Shown here piece by piece: positions 31,711 through 42,968 of a stretch of 64,000 nucleotides of DNA (position 1 is its first letter; each line of letters starts with the position of its first letter). Source of the stretch: an uncultured Bacteroidota bacterium. Lineage in GTDB: Bacteria; Bacteroidota; Bacteroidia; Flavobacteriales; Flavobacteriaceae. The stretch is taken from the NCBI GenBank assembly GCA_902514625.1, contig CABXRK010000002.1, positions 1 through 64,000 of the forward strand, written 5' to 3'. The position numbers and the translations under genes were made by a program. The notes under the pieces are model-generated. The model was given only the letters and a program-made list of their open reading frames with translations. It was not told the origin of the DNA and searched no databases.

Positions 31711-34542
31711 TTATATTTTATTTAATTCTTTTGATAAATGCTGACCAGTATAACTAATTCTATTCTCAGAAATTTCTTCAGGAGTTCCTTCACAAATAAT
31801 TTCTCCACCATTTTTTCCACCGTCTTTCCCTAAATCAATAATATAATCAACTTGTTTTATCACATCTAAATTATGTTCAATTATTAGAACAGTATTTCCT
31901 TTATCTACAAGTTGATTTAAAACTGTAAGCAAAACTCTAATGTCTTCAAAATGTAAGCCAGTAGTTGGCTCGTCTAAAATAAATAATGTTTCTCCAGTAT
32001 CTCTTTTAGATAATTCAGTAGATAATTTAACACGTTGGGCTTCTCCTCCAGAAAGTGTTGTAGAAGATTGACCCAATGAAATATATCCAAGACCAACATT
32101 TTTTAAAGTGTTTATTTTCCGGCTAATTTTAGGAATTGATTTAAAAAATAACGAAGCTTCATTAATAGTCATTTTTAGAATATCAGAAATAGATTTTCCT
32201 TTAAATTTAATCTCTAGAGTTTCTCTATTAAACCTTTTCCCTTGACATGTTTCGCATTCAATATACACATCGGGTAGGAAATTCATCTCAATTGCTTTTA
32301 CACCTCCTCCTTTACATGTTTCACACCTACCTCCTTTAACATTAAAACTGAATCTTCCTGGTGAATATCCTCTAATTTTAGATTCAGGAATTAATGAAAA
32401 AAGTGATCTAACCTCGTTAAAAACACCCGTATATGTTGCAGGGTTACTTCTTGGAGTTCTTCCTATTGGTGATTGATTAATATCAATTACTTTATCTAAA
32501 TTTTTTAATCCTTTAATTGAATCGTATGATAAAGGTGTTTTAACTCCATTATAAAAAAAAGAATTTAAAATAGGATATAGAGTTTCATTGATTAAAGTAG
32601 ATTTACCACTTCCAGAGACACCTGTAATACCAATCATAATACCTAAGGGTAATTTTAGATTAATTCCTTTCAAATTATTTCCTCTACAATTATAAAGTTC
32701 TAAAAACTTACCATTTCCAATTCTACGAATTTTAGGAATATTAATTTGAATTTCACCATTGATATATTTAGAGGTAATAGATTGGTCTTTTATAACTTCC
32801 TCCAATGTTCCTGATGAAATTATTTTTCCACCTTTTTTTCCTGCATTAGGACCAATATCAACAATATAATCAGAATTTAAGATCATTTCTTTGTCATGTT
32901 CAACAACAATAATTGAATTACCAATATTTCTAAGAGATTTTAAGGATGAAATTAATCTTTGATTATCCCTTTGATGCAACCCAATACTAGGTTCATCTAA
33001 TATATATAAAACTCCTACTAATTGAGTTCCAATTTGAGTGGCTAATCTAATTCTTTGTCCTTCTCCACCTGATAAAGACTTGGATGATCTTCCAATAGAT
33101 AAATAATTTAATCCTACATCAATTAAAAACTTTAATCTATTTTTAATTTCTTTCAATACTTCGTTCCCAATCATAAAGTCTCTAGATGAAAGATTGGATT
33201 GTAAATCTATAAACCATGCATATAATTCGTCTAAATCCATTTTAGATAAATCATTGATATTTTTATTATTAATAAAAAAATGCAGAGATTCTTTTCTTAA
33301 TCGAGTGCCATTGCATGATTTACAAGGGTTTTGATCCATAAATTTAGATGCCCACCTTCTTATCTTCTGAGATTCTATATTATTATATTGATTTATAATA
33401 AAATTTATAATACCATCATATTCAATTTTATATTTCCTGTTAATCCCAAGAGTTTTTGATGATATTGTAAAAGTTTCATTTCCGCCATAAAGAATTATAT
33501 TCATGGCCTCTTTATTAATTTTTTTTATAGGATCATTTAAGTTAAACTTATATCGTTTAGCTATAGTTTCAATCTGTTTAAATGACCAGCTATTTACTTC
33601 TTTTCCAAGAGGAACAATTCCTCCATTTTTTATAGAAATATTTTTATCGGGAATTAATTTTGAAATATTAACAATATTTTCTATACCTAATCCTTTACAA
33701 GTTTCACACATTCCTTTGGGTGAATTAAATGAAAAACTATTTGGTTCAGGAATCGAGTATGAAATTCCAGTTGAAGGACACATTAGATTTCTGCTAAAAT
33801 ATTTAAAATTATTTTTTTCTGGAAAATGCAATAATATTGTTTCTTTACCATGAAACATTCCCGTTTCAATAGATTCTGTTAACCTTTTTATTGCATTTGA
33901 ATTGTCAGAAATTGTTAATCTATCAATTAGTAATTCTATGTCATGAGTTACATATCTGTCTAATTTCATCCCAGGAATTAAATCCATTATTTTTCCGTCA
34001 ACTCTAATCTTATTAAATCCCTGGCGAGATAAATTATCAAAAAGTTCCCTGTAATGACCTTTCCTTGATTTAATTATCGGTGAAAAAATGAATACTTTTT
34101 GATTTATAAAATCGGTTTTAATTATTTCAATGATTTTATCAATTGAATAGCTAACCATTATTTCTTTGGATAAATAACTATAAGCTTTTCCAATCCTTGA
34201 ATATAATAATCTTAAAAAATCATATACTTCAGTAATTGTTCCAACTGTAGATCTTGGATTTTTAGATGTTGTTTTTTGTTCAATTGCAATCACAGGAGAT
34301 AAACCATCAATTTTATCAACGTCAGGGCGTTCCATTTCTCCTATAAATTGTCTTACATATGCAGAAAAGGTTTCCATATATCTTCTTTGTCCTTCAGAAT
34401 ATATTGTATCAAACGCAAGAGAAGATTTACCACTTCCAGATAAACCTGTTATAACAACAAGTTTTTCTCTAGGTATTTTTAGATCAATATTTTTTAAATT
34501 ATGAACTCTAGCTCCTTGAATATGAATGAAATTATTTTTCAT
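31711..34542 (-). CDS. uvrA: Excinuclease ABC subunit A
   Basis: GLSGSGKSSLAFDTIYSEGQRRYMETFSAYVRQF; two ABC signatures (SLSGGEGQRIRLATQ, TLSGGEAQRVKL); zinc CxxC motifs. Confidence 0.98.
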   Translation of the reverse strand: MKNNFIHIQGARVHNLKNIDLKIPREKLVVITGLSGSGKSSLAFDTIYSEGQRRYMETFSAYVRQFIGEMERPDVDKIDGLSPVIAIEQKTTSKNPRSTVGTITEVYDFLRLLYSRIGKAYSYLSKEIMVSYSIDKIIEIIKTDFINQKVFIFSPIIKSRKGHYRELFDNLSRQGFNKIRVDGKIMDLIPGMKLDRYVTHDIELLIDRLTISDNSNAIKRLTESIETGMFHGKETILLHFPEKNNFKYFSRNLMCPSTGISYSIPEPNSFSFNSPKGMCETCKGLGIENIVNISKLIPDKNISIKNGGIVPLGKEVNSWSFKQIETIAKRYKFNLNDPIKKINKEAMNIILYGGNETFTISSKTLGINRKYKIEYDGIINFIINQYNNIESQKIRRWASKFMDQNPCKSCNGTRLRKESLHFFINNKNINDLSKMDLDELYAWFIDLQSNLSSRDFMIGNEVLKEIKNRLKFLIDVGLNYLSIGRSSKSLSGGEGQRIRLATQIGTQLVGVLYILDEPSIGLHQRDNQRLISSLKSLRNIGNSIIVVEHDKEMILNSDYIVDIGPNAGKKGGKIISSGTLEEVIKDQSITSKYINGEIQINIPKIRRIGNGKFLELYNCRGNNLKGINLKLPLGIMIGITGVSGSGKSTLINETLYPILNSFFYNGVKTPLSYDSIKGLKNLDKVIDINQSPIGRTPRSNPATYTGVFNEVRSLFSLIPESKIRGYSPGRFSFNVKGGRCETCKGGGVKAIEMNFLPDVYIECETCQGKRFNRETLEIKFKGKSISDILKMTINEASLFFKSIPKISRKINTLKNVGLGYISLGQSSTTLSGGEAQRVKLSTELSKRDTGETLFILDEPTTGLHFEDIRVLLTVLNQLVDKGNTVLIIEHNLDVIKQVDYIIDLGKDGGKNGGEIICEGTPEEISENRISYTGQHLSKELNKI

Positions 34543-34665
34543 TTTAGTAACCGACTAATTTACGATATTTAGACTTCATAATATTTTATTTACAATTTTA
34601 ATTTTTATAAAATATAAATACTGTCTAAATAAAATTAACAATACTTATCTTTGATAAAAAAGCAT

Positions 34666-36039
34666 ATGAGTCTAATTAAGTCAATTGCTGGAATAAGAGG
34701 TACTATAGGTGGTAAAATTGGAGAAAATTTAACGCCAATTGATGTGGTCAATTTCTCAGCTGCATTTGGTTTATTAATTATAAATAAAAATTCTAATTCT
34801 ATAACTAAAATTGTAATAGGAAGAGATGCACGAATTACAGGTCCTATTTTATCATCTTTGGTCTCAAATACATTAATTTCTTTAGGGATTAATGTTGTTG
34901 ATCTTAAATTAGCTTCTACTCCCACAATTTCAATGGCTGTAATAAAAGAAAAAGCATCTGGAGGAATAATTTTATCTGCAAGTCATAATCCTGCTAATTG
35001 GAATGCATTAAAATTACTTAATTCTAAAGGAGAATTTATTAGTTTTAATGATGGATTAGAACTTGAAAAAATAATCGATTTAAAACAATATGAATTTGCT
35101 AATCATCAAAAATTAGGTTCTTATATCAATAAATATAATTATTTAAATACTCACATAGATTCAATTTTGTCATTGGATTTAATTAATGTTTCATTGATAA
35201 AGTCTATGAATTTTAAAATTGTAGTAGATGGTATTAATTCAGTTGGTGGAGTTGCAGTTCCGAAGCTTCTAGATAAACTTGGAGTTGAAGTTGTAAAATT
35301 AAATTGTGATCCAACAGGAAATTTTTCACATAACCCTGAACCTTTAGCTGAAAACATTAAAGAACTATGTTCTGTCGTTGTTCAAAATAAAGCTGATCTA
35401 GGAATAGTAGTAGATCCTGATGTAGATAGACTAGCATTTGTAGATGAGAATGGAATTCCTTTTGGTGAAGAATATACTTTAGTTGCATGTTCAGATTATG
35501 TTTTATCTAAAAAACCTGGAAATACAGTTTCTAACCTTTCATCAACAAAAGCTTTAAAAATTGTTACAGAAAAATATAATAAAAATTATTATGCTAGTGC
35601 TGTAGGAGAATTAAATGTAGTTGAAATGATGAAGAAAAAAAATGCTGTTATTGGAGGAGAAGGTAATGGTGGAGTTATTTTACCAGAATTACATTATGGA
35701 AGAGATGCACTTATAGGTATTGCACTTTTTTTATCATTAATTTCTGAGAGAAATAAGAATGTCTCTAGTTTGAAAAATAAATATCCAATTTTTTATATGA
35801 ATAAAAGTAAATTAGATTTAAAAGATGAAAATGTTATAGAAGAAAAAATGAATATGATAATAAATAAATATTCTAAATATAAACCTATTACAATTGATGG
35901 AATTAAAATTAATTTTACTGATTCTTGGATCCATCTAAGAAAATCTAATACAGAACCTGTAATTAGACTTTATTCTGAGGCAAAAACTAAAAGTGATGCT
36001 AATAGTTTAATAAAAAAATTCATTAAGGAAATAATTTAA
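34666..36039 (+). CDS. glmM: Phosphoglucosamine mutase
   Basis: SIAGIRGTIGGKIGENLTP; IGRDARITGPI; LSASHNPANWNALKLL; DPDVDRLAFVDENG; RKSNTEPVIRLYSEA. Confidence 0.92.
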   Translation: MSLIKSIAGIRGTIGGKIGENLTPIDVVNFSAAFGLLIINKNSNSITKIVIGRDARITGPILSSLVSNTLISLGINVVDLKLASTPTISMAVIKEKASGGIILSASHNPANWNALKLLNSKGEFISFNDGLELEKIIDLKQYEFANHQKLGSYINKYNYLNTHIDSILSLDLINVSLIKSMNFKIVVDGINSVGGVAVPKLLDKLGVEVVKLNCDPTGNFSHNPEPLAENIKELCSVVVQNKADLGIVVDPDVDRLAFVDENGIPFGEEYTLVACSDYVLSKKPGNTVSNLSSTKALKIVTEKYNKNYYASAVGELNVVEMMKKKNAVIGGEGNGGVILPELHYGRDALIGIALFLSLISERNKNVSSLKNKYPIFYMNKSKLDLKDENVIEEKMNMIINKYSKYKPITIDGIKINFTDSWIHLRKSNTEPVIRLYSEAKTKSDANSLIKKFIKEII

Positions 36040-36923
36040 ATCTGACCAGAACCTTTTTTCATGTATTTAAATCTATTATGAGTCCACAAATATTGTGTTG
36101 GATCATTTTTGATTTGATTTTCTAACTTATTGAAAAAAGAATCAGTAATAAAATTCTCTTTTGTTGATTTTGGATTGTCTGAAATAAGAGATATTTCAGA
36201 CTCATAGACCCCTCTTTCAATTCTATTTAATTGTGCATAAACTACTGGATAATTATATTCTTTTGCTACGATTTCTGCACCTTTAAAAACAGGAACTTTT
36301 ATTCCCATAAACTTCTTCCAATATGAGCTTGGTCTTACATGAGGGCTTTGATCCATAATAAACCCATATAATGCTATAAGCTTATGATTATAATGTTCTT
36401 TAATTGTTTTAATTGTTTTATATCTAGACAATAAAAATGAATGATGACTCTCTCTAGATTTAGAAAACATTTTATCAAAGTATTTATTTGATAAAGGAGT
36501 GTACACTCCAAAAGATTTATAATTCAAATGATATCCAATAGAAAGCATTCCTTCCCAATTAGAATAATGGCCACATAAAAGCACTACGGATCTATTATTA
36601 TTATGAAATGAATGAATTAATTCAATATTCTTAAATATAAAACGTTTTTTCATTTCTTGTTCACTAATGCTAATATTTTTAATCATTTCAACAAAAATAT
36701 CACATAGATTAGAATAGAAACTGCTTTCAATATTCAGTAGTTCATTCTCTTTTTTATCGGGGAAACAAATAGAAATATTTTTTCTTACAGTTTTTAGTCT
36801 ATACTTCAGTATTTTATATAGTAGAGTTTTTAGTAAATCCGAAATAAAATATAAGATAGAATAGGGTAGATGTGATACTAGTAGAATAAAGGGATAGAAA
36901 ATAATAAAAACTATAAATTGCAA
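36036..36923 (-). CDS. Lysophospholipid/lipid A acyltransferase (LpxL/HtrB-like)
   Basis: VVLLCGHYSNWEGML; MDQSPHVRPSSYWKKFMGIKVPVFKGAEIVAKEYNYPVVYAQL; DPTQYLWTHNRFK. Confidence 0.9.
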   Translation of the reverse strand: MQFIVFIIFYPFILLVSHLPYSILYFISDLLKTLLYKILKYRLKTVRKNISICFPDKKENELLNIESSFYSNLCDIFVEMIKNISISEQEMKKRFIFKNIELIHSFHNNNRSVVLLCGHYSNWEGMLSIGYHLNYKSFGVYTPLSNKYFDKMFSKSRESHHSFLLSRYKTIKTIKEHYNHKLIALYGFIMDQSPHVRPSSYWKKFMGIKVPVFKGAEIVAKEYNYPVVYAQLNRIERGVYESEISLISDNPKSTKENFITDSFFNKLENQIKNDPTQYLWTHNRFKYMKKGSGQI

Positions 36924-36972
36924 AAGAAAAGTTTTTAGTAAAGATAAGTATATTTATACTATATAATTAATT

Positions 36973-37620
36973 ATGTTTGAAAGATTACATCCATTAATAT
37001 TATTTATAATTATTGTTAATATCCTATTTTCTTTTAAGGGTTTTAAAAATGATTATTTTTTTGAAAAATATAAATTTAATATTAAAAAAATAAAAGGAGA
37101 TGAATGGATTAGAGTACTAAGTTCAGGATTTTTACATGTTGATAATAACCATTTATTTTTGAATATGCTTACTTTATATTTTTTTGGTGAGACTGTGATT
37201 AATTTCATAGGAATAATTGATTTTATTATCATATATTTTGGAAGTCTATTGTTAGGTAATATAATTAGTTTTTATTTCCATAATTCAAATGATTATTATT
37301 CTGCTGTGGGAGCAAGTGGTGCAATTATGGGAATCCTTTTTAGTTCGATTCTTTTAGATCCAGAGATGAAATTAATTTTCATTTTTTTCCCAATACCTCT
37401 TCCAGGATATGTTTTCGGTGCAGGATATTTAATTTATACTCTTTTTGGTATGACAAGTCAAAATGATTCTATTGGACATACTGCCCATTTTGGAGGAGCT
37501 ATAGCTGGAATCTTAATTACAATTCTATTAGATCCAGATATTATAATAACTTCATTTTTCACATTAACTCTTTTGCTTACAACAATTATAATATCTGGAA
37601 TTATTTTTTTTAAAAAATAA
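36973..37620 (+). CDS. Rhomboid-family intramembrane serine protease
   Basis: GFLHVDNNHLFLNML; GASGAIMGILF (GxSG); GHTAHFGGAIAGI. Confidence 0.93.
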   Translation: MFERLHPLILFIIIVNILFSFKGFKNDYFFEKYKFNIKKIKGDEWIRVLSSGFLHVDNNHLFLNMLTLYFFGETVINFIGIIDFIIIYFGSLLLGNIISFYFHNSNDYYSAVGASGAIMGILFSSILLDPEMKLIFIFFPIPLPGYVFGAGYLIYTLFGMTSQNDSIGHTAHFGGAIAGILITILLDPDIIITSFFTLTLLLTTIIISGIIFFKK

Positions 37621-37622
37621 AC

Positions 37623-38735
37623 TCAATTCTCTAAAAGTAACTCTTCAATCTTCTTGTCTAGCTGAATTCCACGAAGATTTTTAGCTATTATCTTTCCATT
37701 AGAATCTATGACAAAAGCAGCTGGAATGGCATTTACGCCATATAATTTAGCAATCGGATCTTGCCAGTATTTTAAATTAGAAACATGATTCCAAGTTAAC
37801 CCATCATCTTTAATAGCTTTTTTCCATTTACTAGAATCAATATCTAAAGATACACCTACAATTTCCAACCCTTTACTATGCATCTTTTTATATAAACGAA
37901 CAAGATTAGGATTTTCATCTCTGCAAGGTTTACACCATGAAGCCCAAAAATCAATAATTGTGATTTTTCCCTTTATAGCATTTAAACTAATTGTTTTTCC
38001 TTCAGGATTAGGACCTTCAAAACTAGGAGCAATTTGGCCTATACCAGTTTTATCAATTGGTGCATTAAGAATATTATATACAATCTTTCCGGATCTACTT
38101 TTTTTAATTCTCTCAGAAAAAGTTGAATAAACAAGCTTTAAAGTATCTATTGGAATAGTCTTTCTAAATAAAAACTCTTCTAAAATTAAAGATGAAATAT
38201 AAGAATTTGGATTTAATCTAATAAAAGTATTTTTATAATCAAAATATTGTTTTTGAAGATCTTTAGCTTGATCCTGAAGATCTTCAACTAAAACATCATC
38301 ATTCAAATTTGATGCTTCACGAATTTCTAAAACAATATCGTTATAAGTTTGAGATAATTCAGTAGTCTTAAGGTTATATTGATTTAAATCATTATTTGAG
38401 ATTGTTCCACTAAAAAAAGACCTAGCTATACTGTCTTTATATATTCTGGCTTTTATTTTACCTTCTTCTATAATAAAAGGAATCCTTTGATTTTTAATCT
38501 GTAAGAAATTTAAGTCTGCCATAGAAGCATCTCCTTTAAATTTGAATTTTCCTTTATTTACTTCAGTTGAGTCAATTACTGAAGTTTGATTGTTAACTGG
38601 AATTAATCTATATATTTTTTCTCCTTCATCTAAATCAGTTGATACAGTCAAAATAAAATTACCTGTTTCATTATTACAAGAAATAAAGAAATAGAATATT
38701 ATAAAGAATAATATTTTTAAAAGAAAATTTATCAT
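37623..38735 (-). CDS. TlpA-family thiol-disulfide reductase with DUF4369-like N-terminus
   Basis: Lipobox-like FFISCNN; ITIIDFWASWCKPCRDENPNLV; YGVNAIPAAFVID. Confidence 0.93.
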   Translation of the reverse strand: MINFLLKILFFIIFYFFISCNNETGNFILTVSTDLDEGEKIYRLIPVNNQTSVIDSTEVNKGKFKFKGDASMADLNFLQIKNQRIPFIIEEGKIKARIYKDSIARSFFSGTISNNDLNQYNLKTTELSQTYNDIVLEIREASNLNDDVLVEDLQDQAKDLQKQYFDYKNTFIRLNPNSYISSLILEEFLFRKTIPIDTLKLVYSTFSERIKKSRSGKIVYNILNAPIDKTGIGQIAPSFEGPNPEGKTISLNAIKGKITIIDFWASWCKPCRDENPNLVRLYKKMHSKGLEIVGVSLDIDSSKWKKAIKDDGLTWNHVSNLKYWQDPIAKLYGVNAIPAAFVIDSNGKIIAKNLRGIQLDKKIEELLLEN

Positions 38736-38837
38736 AATGCAAATTTAATAAATTAGTATAGAATTATATTATTATATTTTTTGATATTACAGAAAAAAGA
38801 TTCTAAAATAAACAAATAACAATTTTAATATTAGCAG

Positions 38838-38845
38838 TATATTTG
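38838..38845 (+). promoter_or_regulatory. -7 element (TATATTTG) upstream of aroC
   Basis: Matches TAnnTTTG, 15 nt upstream of ATG; no convincing -33 TTG. Confidence 0.3.
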
Positions 38846-38859
38846 CATAAATTATATAA

Positions 38860-39924
38860 ATGGCTGGTAATATTTTTGGAAATATCTTTAGACTTGTCAC
38901 TTATGGCGAATCTCATGGAAAAGAAATCGGTGGTATTATAGAAGGATGCCCTTCTGGAATAAATATAGATATTGATAAAATTCAAAAAGATCTTACTCGA
39001 CGTAGACCTGGACAATCATCTATTGTTTCTCAAAGGAAAGAACCTGATCAAGTTGTTTTTAATTCTGGGATTTTTGAAAATAAAACAACTGGAACTCCAA
39101 TAGGATTTTCAATTTATAATGAAAATCAAAAATCAAAAGATTACAGCCACATTAAAGACACTTATAGACCCTCTCATGCAGATTATGTTTATGATAAAAA
39201 ATATGGTATAAGAGACTATAGGGGAGGTGGTAGGAGTTCTGCTAGAGAGACTGCGGTTAGAGTTGTTGCAGGAGCTGTAGCAAAACAGTTTCTTGAAAAT
39301 ATCAAATTCACTGCCTATGTTTCATCCGTTGGAAATATTAAATTAGATGAAAATTATAAAAATCTAGATTTATCTTCAATTGAATCTAATATTGTAAGAT
39401 GCCCAGATAAAATTATTGCCACTAAAATGGAAGAGTATATTAAAAAAATTCGTAAGGATGGTGATACTATTGGAGGAACAGTTAGTTGTATAGTTCAAAA
39501 CGTTCCGGTAGGCCTTGGTGAGCCAGTTTTTGATAAGTTACATGCGCAGTTAGGTAAAGCAATGTTATCAATAAATGCAGTTAAGGGATTTGAATTAGGA
39601 AGTGGATTTAATGGTAGTAAAATGAAAGGTAGTGAACACAACGATATTTTCAACTCTGATGGATCAACTCAAACAAACAGATCGGGTGGAATTCAAGGTG
39701 GAATTTCTAATGGGATGGATATATATTTTAATGTTGCTTTTAAACCTGTTTCAACTATAATGCAACAACAAAATACAATTAATTCAAAAGGAGAAAATAT
39801 TAGAATGCAAGGCAAAGGCAGACATGATCCATGTGTTGTTCCACGAGCTGTGCCTATAGTCGAAGCTATGGCTGCATTAGTTTTAGCCGATTTCACGTTA
39901 ATGAATAAAACGGTTAGAAGTTAA
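38860..39924 (+). CDS. aroC: Chorismate synthase
   Basis: [76 protein letters not shown]. Confidence 0.98.
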   Translation: MAGNIFGNIFRLVTYGESHGKEIGGIIEGCPSGINIDIDKIQKDLTRRRPGQSSIVSQRKEPDQVVFNSGIFENKTTGTPIGFSIYNENQKSKDYSHIKDTYRPSHADYVYDKKYGIRDYRGGGRSSARETAVRVVAGAVAKQFLENIKFTAYVSSVGNIKLDENYKNLDLSSIESNIVRCPDKIIATKMEEYIKKIRKDGDTIGGTVSCIVQNVPVGLGEPVFDKLHAQLGKAMLSINAVKGFELGSGFNGSKMKGSEHNDIFNSDGSTQTNRSGGIQGGISNGMDIYFNVAFKPVSTIMQQQNTINSKGENIRMQGKGRHDPCVVPRAVPIVEAMAALVLADFTLMNKTVRS

Positions 39925-39931
39925 TTTTTTT

Positions 39932-41194
39932 ATGAAAAAAATACCTTTACATTGGAAGATTATAATTGGAATGATTATAGGTGTTTTTTTTGGTTTAATT
40001 TGCTCTCAATTTACTTTTGGAAAAGTTTTTATAGAAAATTATATTAAACCATTTGGAATTATTTTTATTAATTCATTAAAACTTATTGCAATTCCTCTAA
40101 TTCTAGCATCTCTAATTAAAGGTATTTCTGATATAAAAGATATATCTAAATTATCTAAAATGGGTGGTAGAACTATAATGTTGTATCTAGTAACAACTTT
40201 TTTTGCTGTTTCAATAGGGCTAACTGTCGTTAATATTATTAAGCCTGGTGAATCAATAAGTTCTGAAACAAGAGTTGAATTATTAAATGCTTATGGAGAT
40301 GATGCAACATCAAAAAGGAAAATCGCAAATAAGCAAATTAATTCAAAACCACTTCAGCCACTAATAGATTTAATTCCTGAAAATATTTTTATGGCTACAA
40401 CAAAAAATAGCAATATGTTGCAAGTCATATTTTTTGCAATTTTCTTTGGAATTGGATTAATTCTTATACCAGAAAATAAATCAAAACCTGTAAAAGAATT
40501 TATTGATTCATTAAATTCAGTGATTTTAAAGCTGATAGATCTCATTATGTATACTGCTCCTTTTTGTGTATTTGCTTTGTTGTCATCTCTTGTTGCAGAG
40601 GCACCTAGCTGGAATCTTTTTCAAGCACTAGGCTTATATGGAATTACACTTATTCTTGGATTATTTATAATGATTTTCATTTACATTTTTTTTGTTAAGT
40701 TGTATACAAAAAAAGATCCTTTATTTTTTATTAAAGGAATAGCTCCCGCCCAATTATTAGCCTTTTCAACTAGTTCAAGTGCAGCAACTCTTCCTGTTAC
40801 TCTTGAATGTGTTGAAAATAACCTTGAAGTTGATGATGAAGTTGCTAGTTTTGTTTTACCGATCGGAGCAACAGTAAATATGGATGGAACAAGTGTTTAT
40901 CAAGCTGTAGCAGCTGTTTTTATAGCTCAAGCTTTTGGTATTGATTTAACTTTGACTGATCAGCTTGGAATAATTATTACCGCTACTTTAGCTTCAATTG
41001 GTACTGCAGCCGTGCCAAGCGCAGGAATAGTAATGCTCGTTATAGTTTTAGCACAAGCAGGAATTCCTGAAGCAGGATTAGCATTAATTTTTGCTATTGA
41101 CAGACCTTTAGACATGTGTAGAACAGTTGTTAATGTTACAGGTGATGCAACTGTATCTATGGCTATAGCTAAATCATTAGGCAAACTCAAATAA
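39932..41194 (+). CDS. Dicarboxylate/amino acid:cation symporter (DAACS family)
   Basis: AFSTSSSAATLPVTLECVENNL; LPIGATVNMDGTSVYQAVAAVFIAQAFG; DRPLDMCRTVVNVTGDA. Confidence 0.96.
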   Translation: MKKIPLHWKIIIGMIIGVFFGLICSQFTFGKVFIENYIKPFGIIFINSLKLIAIPLILASLIKGISDIKDISKLSKMGGRTIMLYLVTTFFAVSIGLTVVNIIKPGESISSETRVELLNAYGDDATSKRKIANKQINSKPLQPLIDLIPENIFMATTKNSNMLQVIFFAIFFGIGLILIPENKSKPVKEFIDSLNSVILKLIDLIMYTAPFCVFALLSSLVAEAPSWNLFQALGLYGITLILGLFIMIFIYIFFVKLYTKKDPLFFIKGIAPAQLLAFSTSSSAATLPVTLECVENNLEVDDEVASFVLPIGATVNMDGTSVYQAVAAVFIAQAFGIDLTLTDQLGIIITATLASIGTAAVPSAGIVMLVIVLAQAGIPEAGLALIFAIDRPLDMCRTVVNVTGDATVSMAIAKSLGKLK

Positions 41195-41224
41195 TATCAT
41201 ACCATAATATTAAAAACAAAATCA

Positions 41225-41890
41225 TTGAATCTTATACTAACTAATGATTGGAAAATACTAATGAAAAATGAGTTTAATAAATCATACTTTATTGATTTAT
41301 TAAATTTTATTGATTATGAATTTTATAAATATAAATGTTATCCCAAAAAAGAGTTTATTTTTTCAGCATTAAACAATTGCTTTCCACATAAAATTAAAAT
41401 AGTAATTATAGGTCAAGATCCCTATCATAAAGTTAATCAAGCAAATGGACTTTCTTTTTCAGTAAATAAGGGCATCAAAATACCACCATCATTAAAAAAC
41501 ATCTTTAAAGAATTACAAATAGATGTGAAAAAACCTTATCCTTTAAATGGGGATTTAATTAATTGGTCAAAACAAGGGGTTTTATTACTAAATTCAGTAT
41601 TAACAGTTAGAGAAAATGAACCTGGGAGTCATAAAGATATAGGTTGGCAAATCTTTACTGATAAAATTATTAGTATTCTTTCCAAAAGATATAAGGGGAT
41701 TATTTTTATGTTATGGGGAACCTTTGCTAAAATGAAAAAAAAATATATAAATAATAACGAACATTTAATTTTAGAATCTGGTCATCCATCTCCATTAAGT
41801 GCTAATAGAGGGTTCTGGTTTGGAAATAAACATTTTAGTAAATCAAACGAATTTTTAAAAAAAATTGGAAAAGAACCTATAAAATGGTAA
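41225..41890 (+). CDS. ung: Uracil-DNA glycosylase
   Basis: VIIGQDPYHKVNQANGLSFSV; VLLLNSVLTV; GHPSPLSANRGFWFGNKHFSKSN. Confidence 0.97.
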   Translation: MNLILTNDWKILMKNEFNKSYFIDLLNFIDYEFYKYKCYPKKEFIFSALNNCFPHKIKIVIIGQDPYHKVNQANGLSFSVNKGIKIPPSLKNIFKELQIDVKKPYPLNGDLINWSKQGVLLLNSVLTVRENEPGSHKDIGWQIFTDKIISILSKRYKGIIFMLWGTFAKMKKKYINNNEHLILESGHPSPLSANRGFWFGNKHFSKSNEFLKKIGKEPIKW

Positions 41891-42235
41891 CTATCCTCCA
41901 ACTCTTTTTACTTTATGACCTAATGAATTTAAAAAAAAAATTATTTTATCTCTAAAATTTCCTTGAATTATAATCTCATTATTTTTAACACTCCCACCAA
42001 CACTAAATTTGTTTTTTATAGCCTTTGCAAAAACTTTTAAATCAGATTTTTCACCTTTAAAACCTTTAATAATAGTAACTGTTTTCCCTGCTCTTCCTTT
42101 ATTACTAAAATGAGCCTCAAGATTTTGAACAATCTTATTATTTGAAGATTCATTAGAAATCTCTTTATTAGAGTTTAAATTATCAAATTTAATTTTAGAG
42201 AGATCCTGAAAGTTATTAATTTTATTTTCTTTCAA
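41891..42235 (-). CDS. SUI1/eIF1-like translation factor (YciH-like)
   Basis: GRAGKTVTIIKGFKGEKSDLKVFAKAIKNKFSVGGSVKNNEIIIQGNFRDKIIFFLNSLGHKVKRVGG. Confidence 0.93.
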   Translation of the reverse strand: MKENKINNFQDLSKIKFDNLNSNKEISNESSNNKIVQNLEAHFSNKGRAGKTVTIIKGFKGEKSDLKVFAKAIKNKFSVGGSVKNNEIIIQGNFRDKIIFFLNSLGHKVKRVGG

Positions 42236-42322
42236 TAAATATAAATTTTATCAAATTTAAAAATAATGTTGGGTTTTACTATTTTTAACATTTATTAATC
42301 ATATTGAAAAAAATATATACTG

Positions 42323-42844
42323 ATGGAAAATTTAACACATTCAAAAAGGTTTATTAAAACTATTGAGTTCGTTAATTTTCATTTAAAAAAAGACAGTTCT
42401 ATATTAGATTTAGGAATTAAAAATAAATTATCTGAAATGATGTCTTCTCAAGGGTATAATATAATTAATACAAAAGGGGAGGACCTTGACGTTGATTTTA
42501 AAGAATACGTTGAAAGTAAATACGATTGTATAACAGCTTTTGAAATATTTGAACATATGCTTGCTCCTTTTAATATTTTAAATAATTTGAAAAGTGAAAA
42601 ATTAATAGCATCAGTTCCTCTAAAATTATGGTTTTCATCTGCTTATTGGAATGAAAATGACGACAGAGATAAACATTATCATGAATTTGAAATAAAACAA
42701 TTTAATTTTTTACTTAAAAAAACAGGGTGGGTAATAAAAGATTCACAAAAATGGACATCTCCAGATAATACTAAAATTGGTATACGTCCATTATTAAGGA
42801 ACTTTTATCCAAGATATTATATCGTTTATTGCGAAAGAGTTTAA
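42323..42844 (+). CDS. Class I SAM-dependent methyltransferase-like protein
   Basis: SSILDLGIKNK; YDCITAFEIFEHMLAPFNILNNLKSEKLIASVPL. Confidence 0.75.
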   Translation: MENLTHSKRFIKTIEFVNFHLKKDSSILDLGIKNKLSEMMSSQGYNIINTKGEDLDVDFKEYVESKYDCITAFEIFEHMLAPFNILNNLKSEKLIASVPLKLWFSSAYWNENDDRDKHYHEFEIKQFNFLLKKTGWVIKDSQKWTSPDNTKIGIRPLLRNFYPRYYIVYCERV

Positions 42845-42954
42845 TTATCTCTATCTTCAAAATCTTCATTATTCTTTTCTTGTATTCTTTGAAATATTAC
42901 TATCAATAAAAGAATAATGAAGATTCCCCCCCAAAATAATATATCATTATTCAT
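42841..42954 (-). CDS. Small single-pass membrane protein (37 aa)
   Basis: Read from sequence: MNNDILFWGGIFIILLLIVIFQRIQEKNNEDFEDRDN*; below the ORF-track length cutoff. Confidence 0.5.
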   Translation of the reverse strand: MNNDILFWGGIFIILLLIVIFQRIQEKNNEDFEDRDN

Positions 42955-42968
42955 ATCCACTATTTAAT

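Noticed and set aside
34635-34925. 96-aa minus-strand ORF
   Set aside because: Antisense to the 5' end of glmM with no family signal.
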